From contig NZ_VAJM01000009.1 in assembly GCF_005771675.1 (NCBI RefSeq), positions 62,001-126,000 of the forward strand: 64,000 nucleotides of DNA, read 5' to 3'. Shown piece by piece: positions 1-7,794 of the stretch. Within the stretch, counting starts at the first letter, position 1; every line of letters starts with the position of its first letter. The translations under genes and the position numbers were made by a program. Below the pieces are notes generated by a model. The model was given only the letters and a program-made list of their open reading frames with translations, was not told the origin of the DNA and made no database searches. This DNA is from Hymenobacter jeollabukensis (GTDB lineage: Bacteria; Bacteroidota; Bacteroidia; Cytophagales; Hymenobacteraceae).

Positions 1-1079
1 TCCACGCGGGCCACGAAATGCTGGGCTTCGGCCCCAAGGCGCAGGCTGAGATTAGGGCGCCACTGCCAAGTGTGTTCCAGCTGGGCCTGCCGCACGCTGC
101 TGCGCGAGTGGCTGGTGCTGAGCTGGTCGTTCTGGTAGTCGATCAGGTCGCCGAACCAGGCGGCCCGTACGCTGGTTTCGCTGCGGGCGGCGCGGCGGCG
201 GTAGCCCAGCACCGCGCGGGCGCTTTGGTCCCGCTCGCGGGCGTGGTTGTTGCTGGAGCCGATGGCGGGCTGAATCTGCCGGTTGGCGTCGGTGAGCCAG
301 AGCGCAGCCGTGACTTCGCCGCGCCGGCCGACCTGCACCGTCACGTCCTGCTGCAGACTGCTCTGCGTGAGGGCCGCGTTTTCCTGGCGCCGCCGCACCT
401 CGCCCTGCAGCTCCCGGCTATAGTAATGGAAGTCGTTGTCGGCCTGCCGCACCAGGAAGCTGGTGCGCACCGCCACGCGGGCGTCGCGCTGGCTGCCGCT
501 GAAGCTGAAGGCCCGGGCCCCAAAGCTGCCCGCTTCCGCCGAGGCGCTGACCTGCGTGCCCGTTGGCGCCGTGGCCGAGCCGAGGACCACCGCGCCGCCC
601 ACCGCGCCGGTACCGTAGAGCGCCGCCGCTGGCCCGTGCTGCACGTCCACGCGGCCCAAACCGGCCACTGGCAGCAGGGAAAAATCCGCTTCGCCCAGGG
701 TCGGAAAGTTCAGGTTGAAGCCGTGCCAGAGCACCGCCGTGTGCCGCGCCGACGTGCCCCGAATCGACAAGGAAGCCAGCTGCCCCGGGCCGTAGGTGCG
801 CAGATACAGCGGCGTGCGGCCCGATAGCGCATCGGCCACCGTGCCACCCTGGTAAGGCGCCAGCGCGGCCGAGTCGAGGGAGGTGAAGCGGCTACCGGCA
901 GCGTAGCGCGTGGGCCGCAGGGCCTGCACCCGCACCGTGGGCAGCACGTGCCGGGCTGAATCAGCCGAGGCGGTACGGCCCGATTGTGCCCACGCCGGCG
1001 CGAGGCCGCTGCCAAGCAGCAGCGCTAGCCAACCGCGACCAAGCGCGGAGCAGAAACGGGGAGCGTACAACCGAACCAA
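1..1079 (-). CDS. btuB: TonB-dependent outer-membrane receptor, BtuB-like (C-terminus outside window)
   Basis: The minus-strand frame is open from the window edge to an in-frame stop at 1136-1138. About 359 N-terminal residues are visible. They begin with a signal peptide (hydrophobic WLALLLGSGLAPAWAQ). A plug domain follows at about residues 60-165, with SIRGTSARHTAVLWHG and a plug end rich in GTGAVGGAV. After it come alternating beta-strands typical of a 22-strand barrel. The role, uptake of a cobalt corrinoid using TonB energy, is inferred from the cobalamin riboswitch just upstream. No ATG or GTG exists in this frame before the signal peptide, so TTG at 1077-1079 (or 1068-1070) is the likely start. 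A frameshift at the 5' end is the alternative. Confidence 0.85.
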   Translation of the reverse strand, partial: MVRLYAPRFCSALGRGWLALLLGSGLAPAWAQSGRTASADSARHVLPTVRVQALRPTRYAAGSRFTSLDSAALAPYQGGTVADALSGRTPLYLRTYGPGQLASLSIRGTSARHTAVLWHGFNLNFPTLGEADFSLLPVAGLGRVDVQHGPAAALYGTGAVGGAVVLGSATAPTGTQVSASAEAGSFGARAFSFSGSQRDARVAVRTSFLVRQADNDFHYYSRELQGEVRRRQENAALTQSSLQQDVTVQVGRRGEVTAALWLTDANRQIQPAIGSSNNHARERDQSARAVLGYRRRAARSETSVRAAWFGDLIDYQNDQLSTSHSRSSVRQAQLEHTWQWRPNLSLRLGAEAQHFVARV

Positions 1080-1106
1080 AATTTTCGTAGCCGAAAAATT
1101 CGGTTC
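1073..1106 (-). promoter_or_regulatory. Inverted repeat over the btuB-like start codon
   Basis: Two 13-base arms, 1073-1085 and 1094-1106, match at 11 of 13 positions and are separated by 8 bases. Read on the minus strand, the candidate TTG start lies inside the 3' arm. A hairpin here could hide the start codon and act as the expression platform of the upstream riboswitch. The pairing is seen; the regulatory role is inferred. Confidence 0.35.
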
Positions 1107-1244
1107 AGAACCAGGCGCGCGGCCGTGTAGGCTACTTACCGGGCTGAGGCAGAATCAGGGAAGCCGGGCCCGCCGCCAGATGACGACACCGCCCAAAATG
1201 ATTCATTCTCCGCCCGTCCTCCGCAGGCGCCGAACACTAAGATG

Positions 1245-1410
1245 CGCACGGGCAGGTCTCCTGACTTGCTTCGCGCCGGGCGGCCTTCCCATTCCTCCGC
1301 CGGTCAGGTCGACCGGCATCAGCGGAACAGTGGCGAGGTGGGCCCGGCGCATGATGGAAGCTTACAGTTGCGGGGACAGCTGCCGAATTTCACGGCATTC
1401 CCTTTTCAGC
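1245..1410 (-). promoter_or_regulatory. Cobalamin (B12) riboswitch
   Basis: On the minus strand the conserved blocks of the cobalamin aptamer occur in the right order. They are AAAAGGGAA and GCCGTG (about 1396-1407), then GCTGTCCCCGCAACTGTAAGC (about 1361-1381), CACTG, GGGAAGG, and finally the B12 box AGCAAGTCAGGAGACCTGCC at 1251-1270. It lies between a repeat element and the TonB-receptor gene and is oriented to control that gene. Binding of adenosylcobalamin is known to repress such leaders. Exact ends are approximate. Confidence 0.95.
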
Positions 1411-1448
1411 CGCGCCCCCCGATTGGGGTCTGGCCACCCATGCGTGGG

Positions 1449-1508
1449 GCAAAGATAACCACGGATTCGACGGATTTTTCGGATTCCACGGATTTTGTGG
1501 ACGGCTGC
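1449..1508. repeat. GGATT-repeat element, copy 1
   Basis: Four GGATT units spaced about 9 bases apart form a 60-bp element. It aligns with the reverse complement of 57181-57242 at about 53 of 62 columns. On the minus strand it ends in TATCTTTG, which matches the Bacteroidota -7 element, about 40 bases before the riboswitch. It may therefore supply the promoter of the riboswitch/btuB unit. Confidence 0.8.
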
Positions 1509-1596
1509 CGATGGGTTATTGCTGCTCGTCAGAAAGTTATCAGAGGAGCTGCGGCAGTCGTAGCCAGCCACAGCCCGCTTTGACCGTACAAGGCCC

Positions 1597-2196
1597 ATGA
1601 AACTCCCGCTTGCCTACTACCGGCAGCCCGACGTGGTGGCCATTGCCCGCGACCTAGTGGGCAAATACCTCTTCAGCCGCATCGACGGCGTGCTGACCGG
1701 CGGCCGCATCGTCGAAACCGAAGCCTACGCCCACATCGACGACCAGGCCTGCCACTCCCACCTGGGCCGCTTCACCAAGCGCACCCGCGTGATGTACGAA
1801 GCCGGCGGTGTGGCCTACGTGTACCTGATTTACGGCCGCTACGCCCTGTTCAACATCATCACTAACGTGGCCGGCAAGGCCGACGCCGTGCTCATCCGGG
1901 GCCTGGAGCCCACCGAGGGCCTGCCCGAAATGCAGCTGCGCCGCGGCCTCAGCCAACCGGCCCGCAACCTCACCGCCGGCCCCGGCCTGCTCACCCAGGC
2001 CCTCGGCATCGGCGTGCCGCACTACGGCACCGACCTCACCGGCAACCTCATCTGGCTCGAAGACCGGCAGGAGCCCGTAGCCGCGGCCGATATCGTTGCC
2101 AGCCCCCGCGTCGGCATCGATTACGCCGGCGCCGATGCTGCCCTGCCGTGGCGCTTTCGCCTGAAAGGCAACCCCTGGACCAGCCCGGCGAAGTGA
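1597..2196 (+). CDS. 3-methyladenine DNA glycosylase (AAG/MPG family)
   Basis: This 199-residue protein matches the AAG/MPG fold over its full length. It would excise alkylated purines such as 3-methyladenine and hypoxanthine and so start base-excision repair. The motif VETEAY at residues 39-44 carries the expected catalytic glutamate (E42) and stacking tyrosine (Y44). H53, Y76 and Y79 sit at the spacing of human AAG His136, Tyr159 and Tyr162. The ATG at 1597 starts directly on the conserved LAYYRQPDVVAIARDLVGK region. The gene stands alone and ends in a strong hairpin. Confidence 0.95.
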   Translation: MKLPLAYYRQPDVVAIARDLVGKYLFSRIDGVLTGGRIVETEAYAHIDDQACHSHLGRFTKRTRVMYEAGGVAYVYLIYGRYALFNIITNVAGKADAVLIRGLEPTEGLPEMQLRRGLSQPARNLTAGPGLLTQALGIGVPHYGTDLTGNLIWLEDRQEPVAAADIVASPRVGIDYAGADAALPWRFRLKGNPWTSPAK

Positions 2197-2342
2197 AATG
2201 GTGAGATGGTGAGTTTGACGTTCTGATAGCGCCTAAATACACAACGGCCCCGACAACCAAGGTTGCCGGGGCCATTGCTTCTGAAATAGATGATGGTGCC
2301 GATTGAACATCAACTCACCAGGTCACCACCTCGCCATTTCAC
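2193..2342. repeat. Intergenic inverted repeat of AATGGTGAG-type units (site A)
   Basis: The arm at 2193-2212 (GTGAAATGGTGAGATGGTGA) pairs with 2323-2342 at about 18 of 20 positions. The arms flank a compact terminator hairpin and lie between two convergent genes. Three similar structures occur in this window (13004-13081, 34953-35026, 54325-54435), each with different but related units. Confidence 0.6.
2246..2280. terminator. Bidirectional terminator between the glycosylase and methyltransferase genes
   Basis: A stem of GGCCCC plus CAACC/GGTTG (2246-2273) closes on a two-base loop. It separates two convergent genes and probably ends both transcripts. The T-run on the plus side is weak. Confidence 0.6.
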
Positions 2343-2348
2343 CGCCCG

Positions 2349-3545
2349 TCAGGGCGCCAGCCGGTCACACACCAGCACGATCAGGCGGCCGGTCAGGTCC
2401 GTGGTGGCCATGAGGTAAGTGGTGCCGCCTTCGCGGATGCCGGTGCGGTGGCGGAAATCGGCTACCGAGTCGGGGAAGTTGCGGGTGGTGACGTGGGCGC
2501 GTTGCTCGGGCCCGAGGTGGCTCAGCAGCTCCTTTTTGTCGTAGCGGCATACGGCCCGGCAGCGGAAGATGCGCCCCGGAAAGTCCTCGCGCAGCTGATT
2601 GGAGGTGTAGAGGTGGCTGTGCTGGTGCAGCTTCAGCAGGCTGAAGCTGGTGCCAATGCTCTTGAAGCTGCCGGCCTTGAGCACCGCCACGTTGGGTTCG
2701 TAGATGTAATCCTGCGGTTCGGCATAGCGCGGCACGGCTTTGGTCTCCCGGGTGCGGTTCGAGCGGAAGGTCTGCTCCCGCCCGTCGCGTAGCAGGTTCA
2801 CCGTCAGGCGTTCCGGGTCCACGGCCGGCTCCTGTCCCAGCTCGTACAGCACTTCCTTGCACTCGTTATCGACAGCCACCACCCAGAGGCGGCGCACGCG
2901 GCCCAGCTCCTGAATGGCCTGCTCCACGTCGAGCATGGGCGAGGTCTTGAGCAGCACGCGCTCGGCCTTGCGCAGCAGCAGCGGCAGCAACTTCACCACG
3001 TCCGGCTCGCAGTCGGCCAAGCGGTAGATTTTCTTGTCGGCCGAGTCGCGGCGGGCCGGGTCGAGGTACAGCCAGTCGAAATGCCCGTCAGGCTGCTCGC
3101 GCAGCCACGCGGCGGCGTCGCCTACGTGCAGGTGCACGTTGGTCATACCGAGCACCTCGAGGTTGTGGCGTACCACTTCCACCAGCTGCGCGTTGCGTTC
3201 CACGTAGTGCACTTCCTGCACGCTACGGGCGAAGTGGCTGCTGTCGACGCCAAAACCGCCGGTAAGGTCGGCCAGGCGGGTGCCGCTCACCAGCGAGGCC
3301 TTAAACGCCGCCGTGCGGGCCGACGAGGCCTGCTCCACCGACAGCGCAGGCGGAAATACCAGGTCGGGATTGGCCGCCCAGGTGGGTAGCTTGGTTTTGG
3401 CCTTCTGACGGGCCTGAATCTGGCGCACCAACTCGGGCACGGGCAGATTGGGGTAACGGCGGGCCTGCAGAGCCAGCTTGGCGGGGTCGTCGTGCAGGTG
3501 CTCGGCCACGTATTGGCGGGCCTCCGCCGACAGAGAAACGTCCAT
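2349..3545 (-). CDS. Class I SAM-dependent methyltransferase with THUMP-like C-terminal domain
   Basis: The 398-residue protein has an N-terminal helical segment, then a Rossmann methyltransferase core. SAM motif I is LADLTGGFGVDSSHFA (about residues 91-106), an acidic E116 follows VHYV, and motif IV is LYLDPARRD (about 159-167). The last 90 residues resemble the THUMP-like domain found fused to this family in Bacteroidota. An RNA substrate is plausible but not shown. ATG at 3545 is preferred to the GTG one codon earlier. A TACCTTTG element lies about 30 bases upstream on the same strand. Confidence 0.88.
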   Translation of the reverse strand: MDVSLSAEARQYVAEHLHDDPAKLALQARRYPNLPVPELVRQIQARQKAKTKLPTWAANPDLVFPPALSVEQASSARTAAFKASLVSGTRLADLTGGFGVDSSHFARSVQEVHYVERNAQLVEVVRHNLEVLGMTNVHLHVGDAAAWLREQPDGHFDWLYLDPARRDSADKKIYRLADCEPDVVKLLPLLLRKAERVLLKTSPMLDVEQAIQELGRVRRLWVVAVDNECKEVLYELGQEPAVDPERLTVNLLRDGREQTFRSNRTRETKAVPRYAEPQDYIYEPNVAVLKAGSFKSIGTSFSLLKLHQHSHLYTSNQLREDFPGRIFRCRAVCRYDKKELLSHLGPEQRAHVTTRNFPDSVADFRHRTGIREGGTTYLMATTDLTGRLIVLVCDRLAP

Positions 3546-3574
3546 CACAACGGTAAGATAGCGCCCAAATGGCG

Positions 3575-3582
3575 CAAAGGTA
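3575..3582 (-). promoter_or_regulatory. Candidate -7 element of the methyltransferase gene
   Basis: On the minus strand the sequence reads TACCTTTG, matching the Bacteroidota -7 consensus TAnnTTTG, 29 bases before the ATG. No TTG is found at the ideal 19-base distance; the nearest is at 15. Confidence 0.4.
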
Positions 3583-3591
3583 GGGGTGGGA

Positions 3592-4206
3592 CTAGCGCAA
3601 CGTCCAGCCCACCAGCAGCTGCGGACGGCCCGTAGGGGCCGTCACGCCGAGCAGGTCGGGCATGGCGCGCTCCATTCCCATACGGCGCGCGGCCGGCGAA
3701 GTCGCATTCTGGGCCTCCACCGCGCGGATAAAATGCTGGTTGGTGTGGCGCGTGATAAACGCGTTCGAAATCAGGCTGACCACGGCCACGCCGATAGCGG
3801 CCTTCTGGACGTTGCTGAAATACTGCGGCTTATCGGTGCTGAGGATCTGCTGGGCGTATACCCCGGCCGACCCTACGAATACCGCCCGCTCGGCCAGGTG
3901 CAGCCAGCGCTGCCGGCGGTAGCTGTCGAGGCTGGCAATGGCTTGCTCGTCGGTGAGGTAAGGACGCAGGCGCTGGCCGAAAAAGCCCGCGTTCTGGTAC
4001 TGCTCGCCGCTGCCAGTGGTAAACCAGAAGTTCTTCTGCACGCCATTCAGGCCGCGGTCCTGGTCTTCAGGGCTCAGGCGGATGCTGGTGCCGGGCGTCA
4101 CCGGCGTCTGCTGGGCCAGGGCCGGAGCCGCGGCGCCACACAGCAAGGGCAAGAAGAGAGCAGCGGCGCTTTGGCGCAACGGTTTCAGCAGGGCGGTAGA
4201 CGTCAT
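3592..4206 (-). CDS. Exported protein of unknown function
   Basis: The 204-residue protein starts with a signal peptide, a hydrophobic stretch at about residues 14-31 ending ALAQ, so it should enter the periplasm. The mature part is polar, with one weakly hydrophobic stretch (about 135-150, AAIGVAVVSLISNAF). The C-terminus LLVGWTLR ends in alternating hydrophobic residues, as last strands of outer-membrane proteins do. I do not recognise a family. TAACTTTG lies 5 bases before the ATG on this strand. The gene is separated from the divergent lipoprotein gene by about 120 bases. Confidence 0.7.
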   Translation of the reverse strand: MTSTALLKPLRQSAAALFLPLLCGAAAPALAQQTPVTPGTSIRLSPEDQDRGLNGVQKNFWFTTGSGEQYQNAGFFGQRLRPYLTDEQAIASLDSYRRQRWLHLAERAVFVGSAGVYAQQILSTDKPQYFSNVQKAAIGVAVVSLISNAFITRHTNQHFIRAVEAQNATSPAARRMGMERAMPDLLGVTAPTGRPQLLVGWTLR

Positions 4207-4327
4207 GCTACAAAGTTAATATTCAGGGACTCGGAATTGGGCAGGTTCCGACGAACAGCCCAACCAAACCGACGAACGTTACGTTTTCAGGCCCAACGCA
4301 TGTGGTGTTCACTTAATTCCTTCCTTC

Positions 4328-5050
4328 ATGAACCACCCTCTGAAACGCATTGGTCACCTCCTGCTTCTGGCCGCGGTGCCAGCCACCTTTCTCGCCAGCT
4401 GCGGCGGCGACGATGATCCGGATCCGGTGACGCCCGCCCCCGACCAGGGGCAGGTGCAGGCAGTACACGTAGCTCCCTACAACAAGGTCAAGATTGATCT
4501 GCTCGTCGATGACCAAAAAGCCGCCGACGCGGATTACGGCCGCGCCACCGGGTACAAGGCTGCCAACTCTGGCAACCGGGTGCTTAAGGTGAAAGCCACC
4601 ACCACTCAGGCTGACGTGGTGCCTGCTATTACCCAGACCATCGAAAAAGACAAACGCTACACGCTGTACGTGTACAACCCCACGGCTTCCACCGTCGGTA
4701 CCCTTATTACCACGGATGATCAAACCGCGCCTGCCGCGGGCAAAGCCAATGTGCGATTTGTCAATGCCGGCTTTGGGGCGGGCAACGTGACGTTGACGTA
4801 CCAGGGCACCGGGGCGACGCCCATTGTGTCGAACCTGGCTTACGGTGCCGCTTCGCAGCAGCCCACGACGGTAGATGCCCGGGCGTACACCTTGGAAGCC
4901 CGCGAGGCGGCCGGGCTGGGCAACACGTTGAAATCCAAGGCCGTCACGTTCGAATCCGGGAAAATCTACACCGTAGTGCTGCGGGGGCGCAACTCCCTAG
5001 CCGTGCCGACGGATGAACAGTTGGAATTGGATGTGATTACCAACAACTAA
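4328..5050 (+). CDS. DUF4397-type lipoprotein
   Basis: The 240-residue protein has a lipoprotein signal with lipobox LASC (C25), followed by an acidic GGDDD linker. It is therefore expected to be lipid-anchored in the envelope. The mature part shows the DUF4397 beta-sandwich pattern, with VQAVHVAPYNKVKIDLLVDD, then NVRFVNAGFGAGNVTLTY, and a C-terminal YTVVLRGR strand. DUF4397 proteins are common cell-surface lipoproteins in this phylum with no fixed function. It is a single-gene unit ending in a clear terminator. Confidence 0.85.
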   Translation: MNHPLKRIGHLLLLAAVPATFLASCGGDDDPDPVTPAPDQGQVQAVHVAPYNKVKIDLLVDDQKAADADYGRATGYKAANSGNRVLKVKATTTQADVVPAITQTIEKDKRYTLYVYNPTASTVGTLITTDDQTAPAAGKANVRFVNAGFGAGNVTLTYQGTGATPIVSNLAYGAASQQPTTVDARAYTLEAREAAGLGNTLKSKAVTFESGKIYTVVLRGRNSLAVPTDEQLELDVITNN

Positions 5051-5076
5051 AGCTCGTTTTCGAGCCACCTGCGCTA

Positions 5077-5104
5077 AGCCCGGGCCACTTGGTCCGGGCT
5101 TTTT
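5077..5104 (+). terminator. Rho-independent terminator of the DUF4397 gene
   Basis: AGCCCGG and CCGGGCT (5077-5100) form a stem followed by a run of T. It lies 27 bases after the stop codon. Confidence 0.85.
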
Positions 5105-5135
5105 GCTATGCCTAGTTCAAGGCAAACAAATTGGT

Positions 5136-5143
5136 TAACTTTG
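5136..5143 (+). promoter_or_regulatory. Candidate -7 element of ahcY
   Basis: TAACTTTG matches TAnnTTTG and lies 31 bases before the ahcY ATG, giving a short leader. No TTG is present at 19 bases upstream. Confidence 0.4.
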
Positions 5144-5174
5144 TACTTGTATTGCGACATTTCCACGACTGACC

Positions 5175-6488
5175 ATGGTTGAGACCAAGACCTACGTACC
5201 GTATAAGGTAAAAGACATTTCGCTGGCCGAGTGGGGCCGCAAGGAAATCCGTTTGGCTGAGGCTGAAATGCCCGGTCTGATGTCCCTGCGCGCGCAGTAC
5301 GGCGCCAGCAAGCCCCTGCAAGGTGCCCGCATTGCCGGCTGTCTGCACATGACCATTCAAACGGCCGTCCTGATCGAGACGCTGCAGGCCCTGGGCGCGG
5401 AAGTGACCTGGTCGTCGTGCAACATCTTCTCGACGCAGGACCACGCCGCCGCGGCCATTGCTGCCGCCGGCACGGCCGTGTACGCCTGGAAGGGCATGAA
5501 CGAGGAGGAATTCAACTGGTGCATCGAGCAGACGCTGTTCTTCGGCGAGGAGCGCCAGCCGCTGAACATGATCCTCGACGACGGCGGCGACCTGACCAAC
5601 ATGGTGCTGGACCGCTTCCCCGAGTTGGTGAGCGGCATCCGCGGCATCTCGGAAGAAACGACCACCGGCGTACTGCGCCTGGTGGAGCGCATGAAAGCCG
5701 GCAAGCTGCCCCTGCCCGCCATCAACATCAACGACTCGGTTACCAAGTCGAAGTTCGATAACAAGTACGGCTGCAAAGAGTCGGCCGTGGACGCTATCCG
5801 CCGCGCTACCGACGTGATGATGGCCGGCAAGATTGCCGTGGTGGCCGGCTACGGCGACGTAGGAAAAGGCACCGCCGCCTCGCTGCGCGGCGCCGGCGCC
5901 CGCGTGGTCGTGACGGAAATCGACCCGATCTGCGCCCTGCAGGCCGCCATGGACGGCTACGCGGTGAAGAAGATGGAAAACGCCATCAAGGAGGCCGACA
6001 TCGTCATCACCACCACCGGCAACTGCGACATCGTGCGCGAAGAGCACTTCCGCGCGCTGAAGGACAAGGCCATCGTCTGCAACATCGGCCACTTCGATGA
6101 CGAAATCGACATGGCTTGGCTGAACCAGAACTACGGCCACACCAAGGACACGGTGAAGCCGCAGGTGGACATCTACACCATCGACGGCAAAGAGGTCATC
6201 ATCCTCGCCGAAGGCCGCCTGGTGAACCTGGGCTGCGCTACCGGCCACCCCTCGTTCGTGATGTCCAACTCGTTTACGAACCAGACGCTGGCCCAGCTGG
6301 AGCTGTGGCAGAACCACGACCAGTACGAGAACAAGGTGTACACCCTGCCCAAGCACCTCGACGAAATGGTGGCCCGCCTGCACCTCGCCAAAATCGGCGT
6401 GGAGCTGGACGAGCTGACGCCCAAGCAGGCTGATTACATCAAAGTACCGGTGGAAGGCCCGTTCAAGTCGGACCTGTACCGCTACTAG
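5175..6488 (+). CDS. ahcY: S-adenosylhomocysteine hydrolase
   Basis: The 437-residue cytosolic enzyme splits S-adenosylhomocysteine into adenosine and homocysteine, removing the inhibitory product of methylation. The N-terminal substrate domain has [15 protein letters not shown] and [17 protein letters not shown]. The NAD domain has the glycine-rich [13 protein letters not shown]. The C-terminus FKSDLYRY is the family tail that reaches into the partner subunit. Length and motifs are normal. It is a single-gene unit with a -7-like element before it and a strong terminator after it. Confidence 0.98.
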   Translation: MVETKTYVPYKVKDISLAEWGRKEIRLAEAEMPGLMSLRAQYGASKPLQGARIAGCLHMTIQTAVLIETLQALGAEVTWSSCNIFSTQDHAAAAIAAAGTAVYAWKGMNEEEFNWCIEQTLFFGEERQPLNMILDDGGDLTNMVLDRFPELVSGIRGISEETTTGVLRLVERMKAGKLPLPAININDSVTKSKFDNKYGCKESAVDAIRRATDVMMAGKIAVVAGYGDVGKGTAASLRGAGARVVVTEIDPICALQAAMDGYAVKKMENAIKEADIVITTTGNCDIVREEHFRALKDKAIVCNIGHFDDEIDMAWLNQNYGHTKDTVKPQVDIYTIDGKEVIILAEGRLVNLGCATGHPSFVMSNSFTNQTLAQLELWQNHDQYENKVYTLPKHLDEMVARLHLAKIGVELDELTPKQADYIKVPVEGPFKSDLYRY

Positions 6489-6504
6489 GCTTGAAGCCGA
6501 GATA

Positions 6505-6541
6505 AAAAAGCCCCGCCGGACGATTCCGGCGGGGCTTTTTG
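6505..6541 (+). terminator. Terminator of ahcY
   Basis: AAAAAGCCCCGCCGGA and TCCGGCGGGGCTTTTT form a 16-bp stem around a four-base loop. The A and T runs suit both strands, so it may also end the convergent DUF4870 gene. Confidence 0.92.
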
Positions 6542-6554
6542 CTTTCGTGGCGCA

Positions 6555-6905
6555 TCAGGAGAAAATGCGCAGGGACAGTGGATACCGCCACAGCACGCCC
6601 TCGTTGGCCTTGATGGCACCGATGATGGGGAAGATCAGAGAAACCAGGCCCAGAATGGCCAGCAGCGGAAAACCAATCAAGACAAACACGAGCAGGCCGC
6701 CGACGGCACCGTAAATCAAGGCACTGATAAGCCAGTTGACGACCACTTTGCCGTGGGCATCAATACCGGGCAGCTCATCTTTCTTGAGTTGCCAGAGGAT
6801 AATGGGCAGTATAAAGCCGGCGCCGGGAAGCAGCAGGCCGGCTAGCAGCGACAAATGCAGAAACGTGGCCCATTGCCGTGCCTCAGATTCGGTTGTGTAA
6901 GTCAT
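6555..6905 (-). CDS. DUF4870 small membrane protein
   Basis: The 116-residue protein has an N-terminal hydrophobic helix (FLHLSLLAGLLLPGAGFILP), the family signature WQLKKDELPGIDAHGKVVVNW, and two more membrane helices (ALIYGAVGGLLVFVLIGFPL and AILGLVSLIFPIIGAIKANEG). This matches DUF4870 (Tic20-like membrane proteins of unknown role). The frame is open further upstream, but ATG at 6905 starts on the family N-terminus, and the upstream part overlaps the next gene. Confidence 0.85.
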   Translation of the reverse strand: MTYTTESEARQWATFLHLSLLAGLLLPGAGFILPIILWQLKKDELPGIDAHGKVVVNWLISALIYGAVGGLLVFVLIGFPLLAILGLVSLIFPIIGAIKANEGVLWRYPLSLRIFS

Positions 6906-7023
6906 TGGATGAAAGCCGGGAAAGTTGAAAGGCGGAAAGAACACGAAAAACCGGAACAAACTCTCGCCTTCCTTCTGATCTGAAGCCATGTGCTTAGCCA
7001 ATGGAATACGGATATTTGCCCTT

Positions 7024-7794
7024 ATGCCCACGGTTCCGCTCTCGGTTGTCATCATCACCTTCAACGAAGAAGCCAACATCGGCCGCTGCCTCGCGGCCCT
7101 GGACGGCCTGTCCGACGACGTGGTGGTGGTCGACTCCGGCTCCACCGACCGCACCGTGGCCATCTGCCGGGAGCATGGCGCCCGCGTCGTGGTGCATCCC
7201 TTCGCCGGCTACGTCGCGCAGAAGAACTTTGCCACCGCCCAGGCCCGCCACAACCACGTGCTGCAGCTCGACGCCGACGAAGTGCTGACCGAGGCCCTGC
7301 GCGCCGAAATCCAGCGCGTGACGGCCGACTGGCAGCACGCCGGCTACAGCCTGCCGCGCCTCACCAACTACTGCGGCCACTGGGTGCGCCACGGCGGCTG
7401 GTACCCCGACCGGAAGCTGCGCCTCTACGACCGGCGCCTGGGCGCCTGGCAGGGCCAGCTGCTGCACGAACGGTACGAGGTACAGCCCGGCCAGACGCTG
7501 GGCCAGCTCCAGTCCGACTTGCTGCACTATTCCTATCCGACCATCGAAAGCCACGTGCAGCAGCTCAACAAATTCACGACCATCGGCGCCGAGGAGCTGG
7601 CCGCCCGGGGCAAACGCGCCAACGGCCTGCAGCTGTGGGTGAAGCCGACGTGGAAGTTCTGGCACCTGTACCTGCTGCGCGGCGGCTGGCTCGACGGCTT
7701 TGCCGGCCTGAGCATTGCCGCGCTATCGGCCTGGGGCGTGTTTCTGAAGTACGCCAAGCTGCGCGTACTCACCCGCAAACCAGCTGCCGCATGA
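7024..7794 (+). CDS. Glycosyltransferase family 2 (WaaE/KdtX-like)
   Basis: The 256-residue protein has a GT-A nucleotide-sugar fold. LSVVIITFNEEANIGRCL is at the N-terminus, VVVDSGSTDRT follows, and LQLDADEV contains the metal-binding DxD-type motif. Overall it resembles lipopolysaccharide-core glucosyltransferases of the WaaE/KdtX type, including the KLRLYDRR and C-terminal WHLYLLRGGWLDG regions. The donor and acceptor sugars cannot be read from sequence. ATG at 7024 was chosen because the protein starts directly on the first beta-strand. Its stop overlaps the next start (ATGA). Confidence 0.9.
   Translation: MPTVPLSVVIITFNEEANIGRCLAALDGLSDDVVVVDSGSTDRTVAICREHGARVVVHPFAGYVAQKNFATAQARHNHVLQLDADEVLTEALRAEIQRVTADWQHAGYSLPRLTNYCGHWVRHGGWYPDRKLRLYDRRLGAWQGQLLHERYEVQPGQTLGQLQSDLLHYSYPTIESHVQQLNKFTTIGAEELAARGKRANGLQLWVKPTWKFWHLYLLRGGWLDGFAGLSIAALSAWGVFLKYAKLRVLTRKPAAA

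Noticed and set aside
18-827. Plus-strand open frame at the left edge
   Set aside because: It mirrors the minus-strand TonB receptor, whose signal peptide, plug and barrel strands are recognisable.
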